Shown: positions 14,901-27,679, numbered from the stretch's first letter. The stretch is DNA of 64,000 bases from Lanius collurio (GCA_020086605.1 JACBWW010000003.1:4625260-4689259), one strand, 5' to 3'. The notes: generated from the sequence alone by a model not told the origin. Program-made: numbers and translations.

Positions 14901-17899
14901 ATATGCTGCTACCCATCAGTAATGACATATATAATTCATGATTGTTGTACAGGGTATACCACCAAAAGTAGGCATGGTTTACTCAGAATACCTGGTTTGA
15001 CTTCAAGGGGCATCAGGCTCAATCTCTTTCTTCATCTCTTCCTCTGGCATAACTTGTCCAACATTTTAAAGTGCAAGCACCTGCAGCACTTTAGTCTTCC
15101 TCAAGTAAAACATGCTTAACTCAGGCCAAGTGGACAGCTAACCTTTAAAGAGGCCTTTTAAGGAAAGTTTCAATTTAAATTTGCATCCTTAGTCGGACCA
15201 GTGTGCTGAGGACTCATCTGTGGCTTCAGGCAGATTTTAATTTAAAACTAAAAATACTACTACAAGAATAGCCAACTTCTACTGATGGTGGGATGTGTAG
15301 ACATCCTATATAACACTGTCCTGAGACAGACATTCCAGCTCTTAAAGCTGAATAAAATGTTTTCTTTGTCATACCAAACCTTGCTTATCCCCAGAGGTTT
15401 TTCAGAGAAGGTTTGAAAATAAAGGTGTGTTTTAGGAACTCTCATTTACAAAACAGTATGAAAAATAGTCAGGTTTCAGTACCTTTCAATGAGCAGGTGA
15501 GCTTTGTTTAGTCCCACCTTCAGAAGTGGAATATTTATACCACCTTCCTCAGTAAAACAATGCATCACTTACCTCTTGGGCATTCACAAGTAAATCTTGT
15601 CAAGATCTACTGCCAAGCTCGCAAGAGTCATTTTTAGGATGAAAGATTCTTAGAGAAGTATCTCACAAACAAACTTTCAAGAGCTGATTGAGGCACCTTG
15701 CTCTGAGTGAGACGCTATAGATTGTTCAAATTAGTTTACAAGATTTCTCATTTCAGCTCATTAAAAACACAAATGCTGGATACTAATAACTTACAGAAGT
15801 AAGGTGCTTTTTATGCCATTTGGAGCATACCCTGTGTTCCCTAGCACTCTTATGATTAAATATGTGATAAAGGTTGAATTGAAAAAAGAAAAGGCTTCCA
15901 CAAAGTACTTCAAAAGAGAATTTAAGTAATGTCTTTAACATTCTACCTGAACTTTTGTTTTAAACATGCACATTTTCAATCCCACAGAACTACAAAAGTT
16001 TTGAGCACTTATCTCCTCCAGGTAAGCAACATATATCCAAAGAAGATAAATCTAAATCCAAACCTAATGATAATAAGTCTTCTTCAGATAAAAGCTCATA
16101 AGAGAAACATACTTTTCAAGCAAAAGGCTGCACAAAGTGGTAAAACTGAAAGGCTTATTTAACAAGGCCCTGTTTGTGTGGCTCAGCCTCCTCATTAAAG
16201 GATTCCCTTTCCCCCTAAGAAAAAGATTCACCTTTCCTCCCAAAACCATCCCTAATGAAACACTTACCAGGAGCAGGAAAGAAGCTGATCACTTGATAAT
16301 GTGGCCATCTGTCAAATGGGCACTAGTCCAGTGTTACTGATTTCACAGAGGCTGCAGAAAACCTGTAGTAGAAGCTGTAGGCCACAGAAATCAGTTTGCA
16401 GTAACTTTCAGGTGTAACTGACATAGGATTAATAGATCCAATGTCCCAGATTATGTCGTTTGCTTAAGGTGCAAAATTCTAACTCTCCCCATCTCGGCAC
16501 ATCATCTTTTTGCAAGCTGAAACAAACTGCAGACACATGTTCCCCTTTCTGAAATTACCCTTGCTTTGATGTCATTCATGGCATGATTTTAAGACTGAAT
16601 AAGTAAAATACATGCCTGAATGTTAACCAAGCACTGAGCAGAAATATGAGTACGAACTGGTTCCCCTCACAACTCTTAAGAAAATGTAAGCATCGTAAGA
16701 CTTACCTTCTAGCCTCTGTGTAACACCCAGTAAAACCCCTGGCCTGGGTCTGGGAGGAATTGCCTAGAGCCAAATGGAAGACACAAAGATGGCTACTTAA
16801 ATAAACTCCTTGCAGATGCCCAAGCAGTTAGGCCCCTCATTCTGCTTGGGTTTACAGAAATACCTCCCACATGTTACAATTACTTAACAGCTCTCCAATT
16901 TTTATTTTAAAGCCAGTCAGACCACTTCTCTACCCCACATCTTGTCACCAACTGAACAAGTGTATTAGCTATGGCTCCTGTGGTTCAGGAGATGCCATTG
17001 TCACTAAAAAATTTTTGTATGAGCAAAACTGAGCACTTTCCAGAGCAGTTTGGCCCATCTTAAGGAGCCATTGCTGAAAGACAGCAAAAGGAATAATCCC
17101 CAAGTACCCAAATATTCTATTGTCAGAATTATATAGAGCATTTCCTCTTTATGTTGTTTAATTCAGTTTGGAGACTGCACCCTTCTGATGATGAAGACAG
17201 GTCACAGAGCTTTAGTGATGAAAATGAGCACCTTCAATCCCCTTAATTTATAAAGTATTTAAATCTTTGTACTTCTGCAAGAGCTGTCACTTGCATTATT
17301 TGTCCTTCTCTCTTTAATGGATAGTTGTAGTTCCCCTACGTTGATATGAAATCTGACACATTCTTTTCTAATTAAGGACATCTAATGGGAAAGTTACACT
17401 TTCCCATGATGCCTACTACAATAAATCCTTCTAATTATTAATGTATCTAGGCAAGTGACATCTCATTATTTTGGGTGACTTCATGAAACCATTTGACAGG
17501 GAATAATGATGACTCAACGCCAAACCTAAATTTGGAAGAATTTAAGTAGATCAGAGATTTTCTCAACCATAAATATTTTTGATTCAGATGGTTTAAACTA
17601 ATAGATACTCAGACTAGAGGGTTCAGAACAGTTATACTTCTTCCCACTGTAATGGGAATGCCGACTGCAACAGAGAACAACACTGGCGTGTTTTGAAGTG
17701 CGCCTGTGAATATGCTCTTCCTGTCACAGTTCCATTACTTAATCTTTCCATACCTTATTTCTATGGCAAATACACAGCATAATGACTGGAGCAGAGAACG
17801 CGCAAGGGCAATTTTAGATAATACTTAAAACTTTATTTGGCATTCACTCACCAGTACTATTTTGTGGGTTCTCCTTTCCTGTACGTAAACAGGGGAAGG
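14901..17899. other. Intergenic stretch, nothing recognised
   Basis: No coding exon or RNA gene was seen. The first 200 bp may still be degraded CR1 (a tcatctcttcctctggcata block near 15,033). Confidence 0.45.
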
Positions 17900-18464
17900 C
17901 TTGGATCCCTGCGTCTGTTCGGAGTTCACCCAGCTATCCCATGGAGCTGCCAGAGCATCAGCCTACGCTGAGCAATTGTGTTATGCGGTGGAGAGACTGC
18001 CAGAAAACTCTCCGAGGGCGGCATTAGTTGTGCCAGTGCAGGTGGGTTCCTCAGCCGCCCTCTGCCAGCAAGCTTTGCTCAGGGCACAGCAAAAACAAGG
18101 CCTTGCAGATGCTTTAGGAGCCTCTCTCACCACCCAGGGCAGCCCCAGTGACATGTTCCCAGCCTCTTCCCGGTCCTTGGGGTACAACTCAGGGCCGGAG
18201 GCCGCACCACTCACTCCCCCCTCACAATTTCGGAGACCCAGAGCGTCCAAACCGCCCGTGGCGCTGGGGACGAGGCCTTCGCTCCTGCTGGGAAACGCGG
18301 GGACGAGGCGAGGCAAAGCGAGAGGGGGAGCCCATTAGCTCCACAGCAGCTCGCTGAGGAAAGGGCCACGCCGACGGCCGGCCACGCTCCAGAGCCATCC
18401 CAGCGCAGCTCCCGCCCCGCCGGGCCCGCTGTCCCTCATTCCCGAGGTTCCAACTCCGAGCCGG

Positions 18465-18483
18465 CAGCGCCCCCTGGCGGGCG
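18465..18483 (-). promoter_or_regulatory. Candidate CTCF binding site
   Basis: The plus strand CAGCGCCCCCTGGCGGGCG matches the reverse of the standard CTCF motif (TAGCGCCCCCTGGTGGCCA) at 15 of 19 bases, with the core GCGCCCCCTGG and the following GG intact. The motif points to the minus strand. It sits in the centre of the CpG island, 10 bp before an ATG in strong context. Confidence 0.7.
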
Positions 18484-18492
18484 GCCGCCGCC

Positions 18493-18615
18493 ATGGCGCC
18501 CCTGCCTGCGCGGCCTGGCAACCTCAGCGCATCCGCGACCATTATTGTCAGGGTGCTGCAAAGCGCCTCGGCTGAGGGCACAGCACTTTCTGGGATTGTC
18601 CACAGCCATGAATAA
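18493..18615 (+). other. Short ORF with optimal Kozak context, function unknown
   Basis: The context gccgccgccATGG is ideal for initiation. The frame runs 40 codons (starting MAPLPARPGNLSASAT) to TAA. It may be an upstream ORF, a first coding piece of an unannotated transcript, or chance in a GC-rich island. I do not recognise it. Confidence 0.15.
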
Positions 18616-19214
18616 TTCAAGGCGCTGCCGCGGAGGCTGAGAAGTCCACCATAAGGGTATCGAGAGATCAGCGGAGGTTCCAGCTTTTTGAAAGTGAAGG
18701 GGAGAGTGTTAAACTCGATTCCTGGCGCCTGGTCCACCTGTGTCAGCCGGTCCTCGCATAGCAGTTCGCATCCTGGAATGCTCTGTGCACCTCTCTGGTC
18801 CCGGTAGGATGCTGGAGGTTGCAGAGTCCAGTAGCTGACCTCAAGCGGTCCAGTGCTCCGGTCCAGTTCCCTGTGCAAGCAAGGCAGGGTCAGCTGGGAG
18901 GTACGAGCTGTCTGTCCAGGGCTTCACTCCCTCAGGTCTCGAAATCCTGCAAGTCTGGGAGATGCACAGCCCTACGGACAATCTGCTGCACTGCTTGGCT
19001 GTCTTTGTGGGGAAAAGCATTACTGATAGGCAGTCTTGTCTCAAAACTGTGACAATTAATTCCTGTCTTCCTACCCTGCAGCGCTGAGAAGAGCCTGAGT
19101 CCATCTTCTTGACAAACTCCTTACAGGAATCAGAAGGCTGCTGTCTTCACTAGCAGCATAGCTATCAGAGGGTCCCATGTAGGCCACTTTTGCCCATGCT
19201 GAACAAATCCCATT

Positions 19215-19850
19215 CCCAAGAGAAGAGCTCCGGTGTTCAATTATTTTAATGCCCTTGCTGGACTCATTCTAGTTTATCCACGGCTTTCTGGCACTGTGGA
19301 TCCCCAGACTGGATGCAGTGGGGCCTACGAAATGGTGACCAGAGGTGACTGTTTCCTCTCATTCTGTGGCTGGTACAGCACAGGATGCTGTTGGCCTTCT
19401 GTGCAGACAGTCTGTGCTCCTATCTTATGTTGAAGGCCCCCACATCTTTTTACAAAGAGCTGCTCCCCACCACTCTGCCTGTATTTCTCCTCAGGGTTTT
19501 TCCTTCCCAGGTGAGGGACTTGACATTTGTCCCTGCTGAATTTTGTAGTTTCTGCTGGATAACCCACTGAGGTACTACTATTATCTAAGCTTGACCATCC
19601 AAACAATTTTTTATCTGTCTAGTTACCCACTCATCCAAACTGTGGTATCTCACCTTGGATATAAGAATACTGTGAGACAGGAAGATAAAAAGCTTTTCAA
19701 AAGTCAAGGTGCTGCCCTTGCATCCACAAATTCAGACATTTGCCATAGAAGGCAAATCAGACTGTCGTATCAGACTAGTCAAGCAATCAGCAAACTCATG
19801 TTGACTCTTGCAACTTTCCCCATGAATCCTGGGAAGGAGCACAATCCAAA
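19215..19850 (-). mobile_element. CR1 LINE fragment
   Basis: The plus strand shows reversed CR1 3'-UTR/ORF2 sequence: a ccttgctggactcattctag block, then ccagactggatgcagtgggg, then ggcacagcacaggatgctgt-like sequence and the downstream piece cctttgtccctgctgaattt. It is diverged, and both ends are approximate. Confidence 0.75.
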
Positions 19851-22800
19851 GCCTGAGGATGGTGGTGCTCCTATCTGGGCACCAAGACATTTGTGAATGT
19901 TTTTGTAGTGTTTTTACCCACTCATTTCAACACCTAGAGAATATCAAGAATGTCAAAGAGCAGTTTGCCACTGGTGCCAATGTTAATTGTTCTTGGAGCT
20001 TTCTGTTGACAGTTGCCTATATATTGTTGCCTACATTATGTTGTTGCCTACATAACCAGCTAAGAATGAAACATTACCAGCTGTCTGTTGGTGAAGGGAA
20101 ACTGTAGCAGAAAAGTGATTTATTCAGCATCACACAATAATGTATCGTCAAGCAGGAGCAGAACCCAGGATGTACTTCCTTCTGGTCACGTACTCATCCC
20201 CAAATGCATCACATGATAACTAATGCCAAAAATATAGTCTTCCATTCAAACTTTTGAGACAAATAAATACTTCTTCCATCCAGTGACCTCAGCTTAAGGT
20301 TTCATTGCATTATAAATATACATATCTAACATGTCTAACAAAAAAGCAACACAATGGTGAATTATCTGGATTGCAACATTCACTTGGCTCTGATAATATG
20401 TACTTACAGGGAACGTGAGCTCATTGGGGACTGTTAAAAAACCTAGGATGACAGACTGAAAAAAGCAGGTACATGAACTGAGACAGCAAGCTGGCAAAAA
20501 TATTGTTGTTGGAAATGGAAAGTAAACAATTATGTTTTTATGGGAAATTTCTAGGTGTGTGTGGTTTTATTTTGATTTTTAAAATACTACATTTTAACAT
20601 AAATATAGCTATACAGCTCTCATTCATGTTTTAAAACAATTTTTAATTTTAAAATGCAGAAAGCATAGGATGGTGTCTTTCTCTTCTTATTCCCTTCCTG
20701 AATCATCCCTGTTTCACCAAGGAAATCACTGTTGTGTCTTTGTCACATGTCTTCTTAAAGGTACAAAACAAAGAATCTAAGTTTTCTGTATGTGTGTAAG
20801 TAAACTAAAAGGAATCCAGAGTAACATGGGGAGCCAGACACAGAAGGTGAAAACAGTATAGTAAGAATTCCATCCTGTCATCAGCTCTGCCTTCTGTATT
20901 TGCCAGTTGTTTGGCATGTCCTGCTTGTGAAATGGCTGTGCAATGCTTCTAATGTTGCATGTTGTCTCCAGGACAGAAATAAGGAGTTTCTCATGCTGTG
21001 CTTATGCACAGTTCTCTCAAATTAATTTAAAATATTCACATGTACATAATAGCTAACATATGAGAAGGCTATTGCTAATTTCCAGATAATAATCAAGCTA
21101 AATCATTTGCTTAGTTTTGTTGATATAGCCAACCAAGTCAGGGTTTTCTGGTGGGATTTTTTTGGTAGTTTTCTTTTGTCCTCTTTGTCCTCTAATCTCT
21201 ATAAATGAACTGCTCTTTGTGTTGCTTTGATCCAACAGAAAAGGCATTATAAAATGAGTCCATTAATAACATTTGTAATATTTATTGAATAACTATTCAC
21301 CAGATTAGTGAGCGGCAGGGCCTTCGAAGGTGTTAAACAATGGCCTAATGCCAACAGGGACGTGAGCCACCAACAGTATTAAAAAGATATCTAAAGCAAT
21401 ACGACAAACACATTCTGCAGCTCCTTGTCTAAGAACATACCTTGGTCTCCTTGCACACACATTTTGCAAAGAAATTATGCAAGCAGACATGGTGGGTGGG
21501 ATACTCCATTTCTAGATTATTTTAGCCCAGATTCTTTTGCAGTTCCCTGCACTTAAATACTTAGTGGCTTGGATGTGGTAGAGTTACACGAGTACGTATC
21601 AGGTTAGTGTTTGGCTCTTTAGTGCAATACTTGTTTACTGAAAGGTAAAAAGGGACATTTCTTTTTTTTATTACAACTTCTCAGCAAGCATTTTGCCTCA
21701 AGTAGAAAACCATTATTATGTTTAAGCAGTGCTATCACAAACACCAGCATATTTAGGAGCTGTCGTGGAGCACTGCCTAATCTGAGAACATCACTGTCCT
21801 CTAAACTGAGCAACAAATTGACACTACTAATGTTAGAAGTCAGTATCTTTGTCTGATTGTAAAAGTTTGCATTTCAGGATACTTCAGAAGGTGTATCTCT
21901 CCTCACACAGAGGAAATAAGGAAGAGCTTGGTTGCAAGTAATTATTGCTGTGCAGAAAACAATACCTGGAGCGACTGGCTTCCCTGAGAGCTGGACCCCG
22001 GTTTGCTGGCTGACTGGCTCAATCACAGGACTAGTCAGCATGACTTCAGTCTGTAATCTGGGTAAAACACAGGAAACCACCTATGGCTACACTAAGGAGA
22101 GGCATTCTATTATTTCAGGATTTGCTACCTGTTTCTGAATCTTATAGCTTATTTCCTAACGGTACACTGATTTGAATGTATTTGTTTTATTGCACTTGTC
22201 AGCATGATGAGTGCCAAGAGTGAAGTTATATTGGGCTAGGAAATAGAGGGTATTGCAGTCTTCAGTATGTACTAGGTCCTTTTCCTCAGAATATCCAAAG
22301 CCTACCCCAGTCTCAACATTTTAAAAGACCCTTGTCGACTTCATGATGAGGCTGGATTTGCTTGAATGCTGATAACACAAAAAAGTGTTGGCAAATTTTA
22401 GCTGCACCCTGTTCACTCTCTTTGTCCAAGGAACAGGAAGGAAAACCCCGAAGTTTATGTATCACTGTGTAGGCTAAGAAACAACACAGCATGCCCAGAC
22501 AACAGTAACCATGAATGCTGCTGCTGTGCAATGAAAATGATGGGGTGCTTGGAATAGAGATGGCAAAGCACTATGAAATTCATCGTAAGAGGATGTCTAT
22601 AAACCACCAAGGGACTAGCAGAGGTGTAGTGTGCATAACACCCATGGTATTGTCTGAGGGGCATATGTGGATGACAAAATGCCCTTCCATGGCATTCCAA
22701 GAGATGTTGTATGATACAGACAAGTCCATGGGACATGATGGGAGTACTGAGGGAGCTGTCTGGTGTCACTGCAAACCTGCTTCAATTATCATTAAACGGT

Positions 22801-22929
22801 TGTGGTGACTGGTCAAGGTTTCTGCCGAATGTGAGAAAGCATGTCACCCTATCTTTATCAGTCTTATCTTGACTTTGGGGAAGTTGAAGGAGAAATAATC
22901 GTGAAAATAATTTCCAGTTATTTTAAGAT
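19851..22929. other. Intergenic stretch, nothing recognised
   Basis: AT-rich sequence without coding exons or clear repeats. Short open frames here have no protein-like features. Confidence 0.5.
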
Positions 22930-23150
22930 GATGTTTGGGAGTAGTCAGCACGGATTTACAACAGAGGAAATCATGTCTAACCAACCTCATAGCTTTCTAT
23001 GAAGAGCATCTCACTGGATGAGGGAAGACCCATGGACAGGGTCCCAGAAAACCAGGTCTAGGTGGTCTGCTTCAGCAGGGGGGCATTGGACAAGATGTAC
23101 ATTGTAAAAGATGTGGCCCGTTCTAGCCTCAGCCATTCTGTGATTCTGTA
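22930..23150 (+). mobile_element. CR1 LINE 3' fragment with internal deletion
   Basis: The plus strand begins in ORF2 (agtcagcacggatttacaac, aggaaatcatgtctaaccaa) and, after a short stretch, jumps to the 3' end (ccaggtctaggtggtc, then agcctcagccattctgtgat). The middle part is missing. Confidence 0.85.
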
Positions 23151-26100
23151 AAATGCATCTGTGGCACTGCAAAGGACTACAGCTTGTGTGTGTGCTTGAC
23201 ACATACCCCAGATAAGCAATTAAAATGCATGATAGGAGATAAACACTACCATGTTTTAGGAGCATCTATAAACTGGAGCTCTCTTTTGTATTCCAGGGCC
23301 TAAGCAGCTGGAAAAGTGGATCTCTGCATACACCACTTAATTACCAGCACAGAGAATGATACCTTCTGTTTGCTCCAAGTAAAGGTATATGAGCAACAGA
23401 TTTTGAACTAAGTCTGCAATAAACAGTAAGTGCTTTGGAGTCCTGAGCTGCTGAAATAAGTAAATCCCAGGGCATTCAATATTAATTCTGACTATTCAAA
23501 AAACCTAAGAGAGGCAGATCCTGGATAGAAAACCAGAAATACCAATCTAGTAGCTGTGCTTCTACCTCTAGCTTTTACTCAATTTGTTTTCCTTTTATTC
23601 ATTCTACCCATTCTTAGGAAATAATGGTGGCAGAGTGACTTGAAAAGAAACATATATGGACAAATCTGTGGGGAACAGCTGAAATCAGGCCCCTTGTGGT
23701 CAAATCTATTGCACTTTGTTGGTTGCTGTCTGTGCAATGGTTTTGTTCCAAAACTCATCAGGAAATCTCTGCACTGGCTAATTGGAGGCCACTGATTCTG
23801 TGGGGTAACAAATCACTGAGGCTTATTAAAGACAAGAACTCACAGCCACGTATCAAGTGTATACACGAGCACATAATATTTTTAGGTTATTTATAAGGAA
23901 GTGTCTTGAATGGGCCCTTTTTCCAACACTCACCTTAACCTATTTATCACCTTCAAGAACCCTGCTCCAGGACAGCACTACCCCTCTGCTAACAGCTCTG
24001 GTATCACACTCCTCTTAAGTCCAGACAGACCTATTTTGAGCATGTTGTACATACTTAAAAATAAAAACTCAGAAAAGTAAGAGACCAATTAAAATGCTAT
24101 AGATGCAATGCTGGGAATATGGCAATCATACTTCAAAAATCTGTTTGCTGTTGTTTTAATGACTGCGTGTTAACCTCATTAAGTTTTAATGCACACTGGA
24201 ATGCTGTGAATGACAAGTGGCAAAAATTGCTTTGAAAAAATTCCTTGCTGTGGCACTTTAAAGAGGACACTGCATTAACAGTTTATTTCAATAATACAAA
24301 CTTCTGAGAGACTGGAAATTAAGTGTTCCAAATGAGCTTTAAATATAGCACAAGAAGTTTCAGTTTTAATGGACAAAGCCTGTTCCCACTAAATGTACCC
24401 TTGTACTGCCAAGAGGGCTTTGAAATAAAATAAAGTGGCAAGTTCAAGGCTATTAGTGTCAGAGTCAGACAAGCCAAGCAATTGTAAATTAAGCTGATCT
24501 CGGTATTAAAGGAATCTCTTTGCATGAACTCTTATGTTCCCCTTCACTCTGGAAACCCCAAAGTTGTTCCCTTGAGAAGGTACCTGGCTTCTGAGGCATT
24601 TGCTGAAGCATGAGAAATACTATAGATGACTGCATGAATAATTTCCAGATAACAAAGTATCTTTATTTAAAATCTGATCCTCATTAATGCTCAAAGTGCA
24701 GAAAAAGAAAATTAAATTCAAAGAAACATATAAAAGCTTCTTGTAAAATAACAGTACTCCTCAGCAAAGTCTTAGGGTTAATAACTACAGATTAGTCAAG
24801 TCTATAATGCTAGACTGAACCATAACAAGAACTGTTTTTTGTAGCATTTCTCTGGTAAAACCCAGAAGGTATCACTTTTCATTATGAAGTAAGCAGTCTG
24901 CTGACAAATATTATTATTTAAACTGAAAAGGAGGACACAGAAAATGAACAGCAAATGGGAACAAAAAAAAAAGTTTTTACCTTTGAAAGTCTGTGACAAA
25001 TCAGGACAAGTCAATGAAATGACAGTCTCCCATCTCTGAATGGTCTCTTTGTCCAAGTGGCTGCAACAAACAACCTGATCATAACCCTCATATAGTGTCA
25101 TGTCTGGCACCCCTTCCAGGTGCTTTGGATGCCTTAGGGCCTGGCAAATGCCAGCAGAGGTGTGGACAATTGAATCAAACTTCTGGTCTAGGCCAGTGAG
25201 ATACTGGGTTTTGAGGCCGTGGTGATGGTTCCGACCAGACCCCCACTGCCTACAGCAGAGTCTAAAGAGCAGCCCGTGCCAGCCCTGACACACAAACACA
25301 CAATACAGGACTCTGACTCAAACTTACCTCCTCTCAAAGGCAGAAAAAGCAGCCATGGTATCCACTTACAATGGCAGCTGAATCAGGCCAAAGCAGCAGA
25401 TCTTTCAAACTAAGTGCAGCAGAAGATATGAAGGGTTCCCAAACTCTAAAACCACACCTTTTTGTTCCTGTGTTAATAAAGCCAACTCTTCACACAGTGG
25501 GACTTGTTGATGGGACAGTCTGAGGAACCTTTTCTTTTTGTGTCAACACAAAGAGCCTGTATGTATATGCCAGCAGGTTTCCTTTGACAGTGTTGCATTC
25601 CATTTAAATCTCTTTTCTGCTTGTTCTTTGATGCACTTGGGCTAAGATTCCCAGATTTACTTGCACTATTTATCCTCAGTCATTACGCAGCTTAGGAATT
25701 GGTTAATAAATCCATCAGCTAGAGAAATTAAAGCCTAACTCTTCCCTATCCTAGACCAATGTCTTAAGGGGCCACAGTCTATGAATCTTGAATTATTTTC
25801 TTCACAGTGAGACAGATTCATCCAGAAGAATAAAGCACGCCCCTACCTTGCCTTATAGCCCTGAGGTTACTACAATCTTCTGAGCAGTAACATACATTAA
25901 TTTGAACCCTCTTATATTGTAGAGAAAATGCCTCTCTCAACCTTTCAAAGTGTTTTCTGCACTGAATTGGTCAATGTCTTACTGAAAAGCGCCTGAAACA
26001 AAACCCTGAACAGCCACACCTTGCAGGTGAGTACTTCTTTCAAACAATAAGGGTCAAAAGCAACAACATTACTGTTTTCTACTGTTAATAAGAACCTCCA

Positions 26101-27170
26101 ATTGTTTCTCTGCTGCATTTTGAGGTCCTTTAACCAAAACTGTCCATGTTTCTTCAGAAAAGGACAAGGCCTTTAGCTTAATGCTGTATGGTTTGCACCC
26201 AAGACTTCAGCAGATCTGCCATATTATCTTTAGTAGCTGCTCTTGAAAATTGTGAAAGCAGAAACTACGTATTTTTATGCTAAAGCTGAAATTAATTCTG
26301 AAGCAGAATTCGGCATAAGGAGTGGTTTTCTTCAGCCTAAGACACATCAGAAACATAAAATGCCACTCTAAATGTTTATAGTCTTATATATTTGGTGACG
26401 TGTACTGAAAAATTGAACAAAAATATTTTGCACGTGGCTCTACCAATTACACCTGCAATGTTATTAGCATGAGCAGCAATGACCTCAGGGTGCTAACAGG
26501 CTCTGATTGCCCTTATCATCTCATAACACCCTATTTTTATGCAATACCCATCTGCAACCTCTTCTCCTCTTCCTTCTGGGGATTTAAGCTGCCAGTGTTT
26601 GAAGTGAGCTCTGACACAGCACAGCTGCACAACCTATTGCAGCTTGGTCACTCTGGCATTTGCTGCCTGCATCCTGAAGCGGTACCTCAGATGGCCAAGC
26701 CAATGAAGCCATCCCAGAAACAGCTGGCACACCCAGCTGATTCATCCAGACACCTGCAGGACAGCAGGACCCCACCACTTTCACTGGTGCTATTTTCATC
26801 ACTGCACCCAACTTCTATCCCTAATTTTGCAAAACTCCAAAACCAGTACAGTGAGGAGCATGCTGAAATGTAAAATCTTTAGTTATGTACTGAGAACATT
26901 CAGGTAACTGGAGCTCCAAGATCTTGCCTTTACCTGCAGTACTTGAGTCTTCAGAAAGATAAATATAGTGTAAGAGGCTTCTGATGATTTGTATTTTAAT
27001 TCCTGATGATTTGCATTTTAACTGCTTGAGAAAATAATGGTATTTAGTAAGCAGAAAATTATTTCTATTTGTAATTACTGTAACTTTCACTTCAAAATTG
27101 CTACAAAATCAAGTTATAAAAATGTATTTTTAAGGATATGCTAGTGCTACTGTTCAAAAAAACCCCAGCC
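23150..27170. other. Intergenic stretch downstream of ANKS6
   Basis: Apart from the unidentified open segment at 24,981-25,284, I see no gene, RNA or named repeat. A 134-codon frame at 26,469-26,873 has no recognisable content. Confidence 0.5.
24981..25284 (-). other. Unidentified 101-codon open segment flanked by splice-like sites
   Basis: On the minus strand, acceptor-like tgtgtttgtgtgtcag precedes 304 nt that stay open in one frame (101 codons plus one base), followed by a donor-like CAAAG|GTAAAA. The translation includes YLTGLDQKFDSIVHTSAG and VPDMTLYEGYDQVVCC. I do not recognise a family. It lies about 2.2 kb beyond the predicted ANKS6 end, on the same strand. It could be an exon of an unannotated gene, a decayed retrocopy or chance. 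The surrounding frame is 165 codons from its own ATG. Confidence 0.25.
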
Positions 27171-27187
27171 AATACCAGGTAAAAGGT

Positions 27188-27193
27188 TTTATT
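27188..27193 (-). terminator. ANKS6: Poly(A) signal AATAAA for the extended ANKS6 transcript
   Basis: AATAAA on the minus strand (gagaataaaacc), about 270 nt downstream of the TGA at 27,460. It would give a 3' UTR of roughly 290 nt. Confidence 0.55.
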
Positions 27194-27459
27194 CTCAAAA
27201 AAAGTCAGCAATATAAAATATTTTAACATTCTGTTTAAATATTGGTGACAGATTATGCATTTCCTTAAATAAAGTGCTGTTTTTACAAATAGGTATTTAA
27301 TTTTTACTTCTACTGCTGTTCTAACCTCATAATATTGAATAGATAAAGTATATTTTAGTTAATGAAGAACGCAGCATTACTTCTTTATATTTCTTCCCAT
27401 GAAACCATTACATTTTTAATCTGGACTCCTTTATCTGTATCCAATCAATAGAGGCATAT

Positions 27460-27679
27460 TCAGTTTATGTATTTCCCCATGTAGAAGGTGTCACAATTTG
27501 TGGTGGTCCTTCTTGCCTTCTTCTGTGCTTTTGTTGCTCTTGACTGCCCATGTAGGTAGTCAAGACCATTGTAGGTCTCCCATGGTTCTTCATCTGCAGG
27601 CAAGAGTGGAATGAAATATCCATCTTCTTGCATGTTCATCCATTCTTCCTGCTCTTCTTTGTTCTTCTTAAATCCAGCA
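27460..27679 (-). CDS. ANKS6: Predicted terminal exon of extended ANKS6
   Basis: With acceptor caagtcag (weak pyrimidine tract), the exon starts with one base that completes the codon split by the 46-nt exon. It then runs open for 72 codons to TGA at 27,460-27,462. It is acidic at first (KKNKEEQEEWMNMQEDG), then has an aromatic/acidic patch (LLPADEEPWETYNGLDYL), then a basic stretch (KAQKKARR), and ends CDTFYMGKYIN. The composition looks protein-like rather than random. I do not recognise a domain. A start at the first ATG would give only 59 residues, which is why the segment is easy to overlook. Confidence 0.6.

Larger units (their letters stand above)
17900..18900. promoter_or_regulatory. 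Isolated CpG island, candidate promoter or insulator
   Basis: GC content and CpG frequency rise sharply relative to the AT-rich surroundings, strongest at about 18,210-18,540 (for example gccacgccgacggccggcca, cccgccccgccgggcccgct). CpG islands in vertebrates usually mark promoters. No known first exon was recognised on either strand. I looked specifically for the GABBR2 signal peptide and N-terminal domain and did not find them. The core contains a CTCF-type site and a strong-context ATG. Confidence 0.8.

Noticed and set aside
18222..18878. 218-codon minus-strand open frame in the CpG island, the longest in the window
   Set aside because: GC-rich sequence has few stops by composition. The translation is Arg/Ala/Pro-rich with no known motif and no clear splice context.
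26469..26873. 134-codon plus-strand open frame
   Set aside because: The translation resembles no family I know and lacks splice-site support. Length alone is not convincing over 64 kb.
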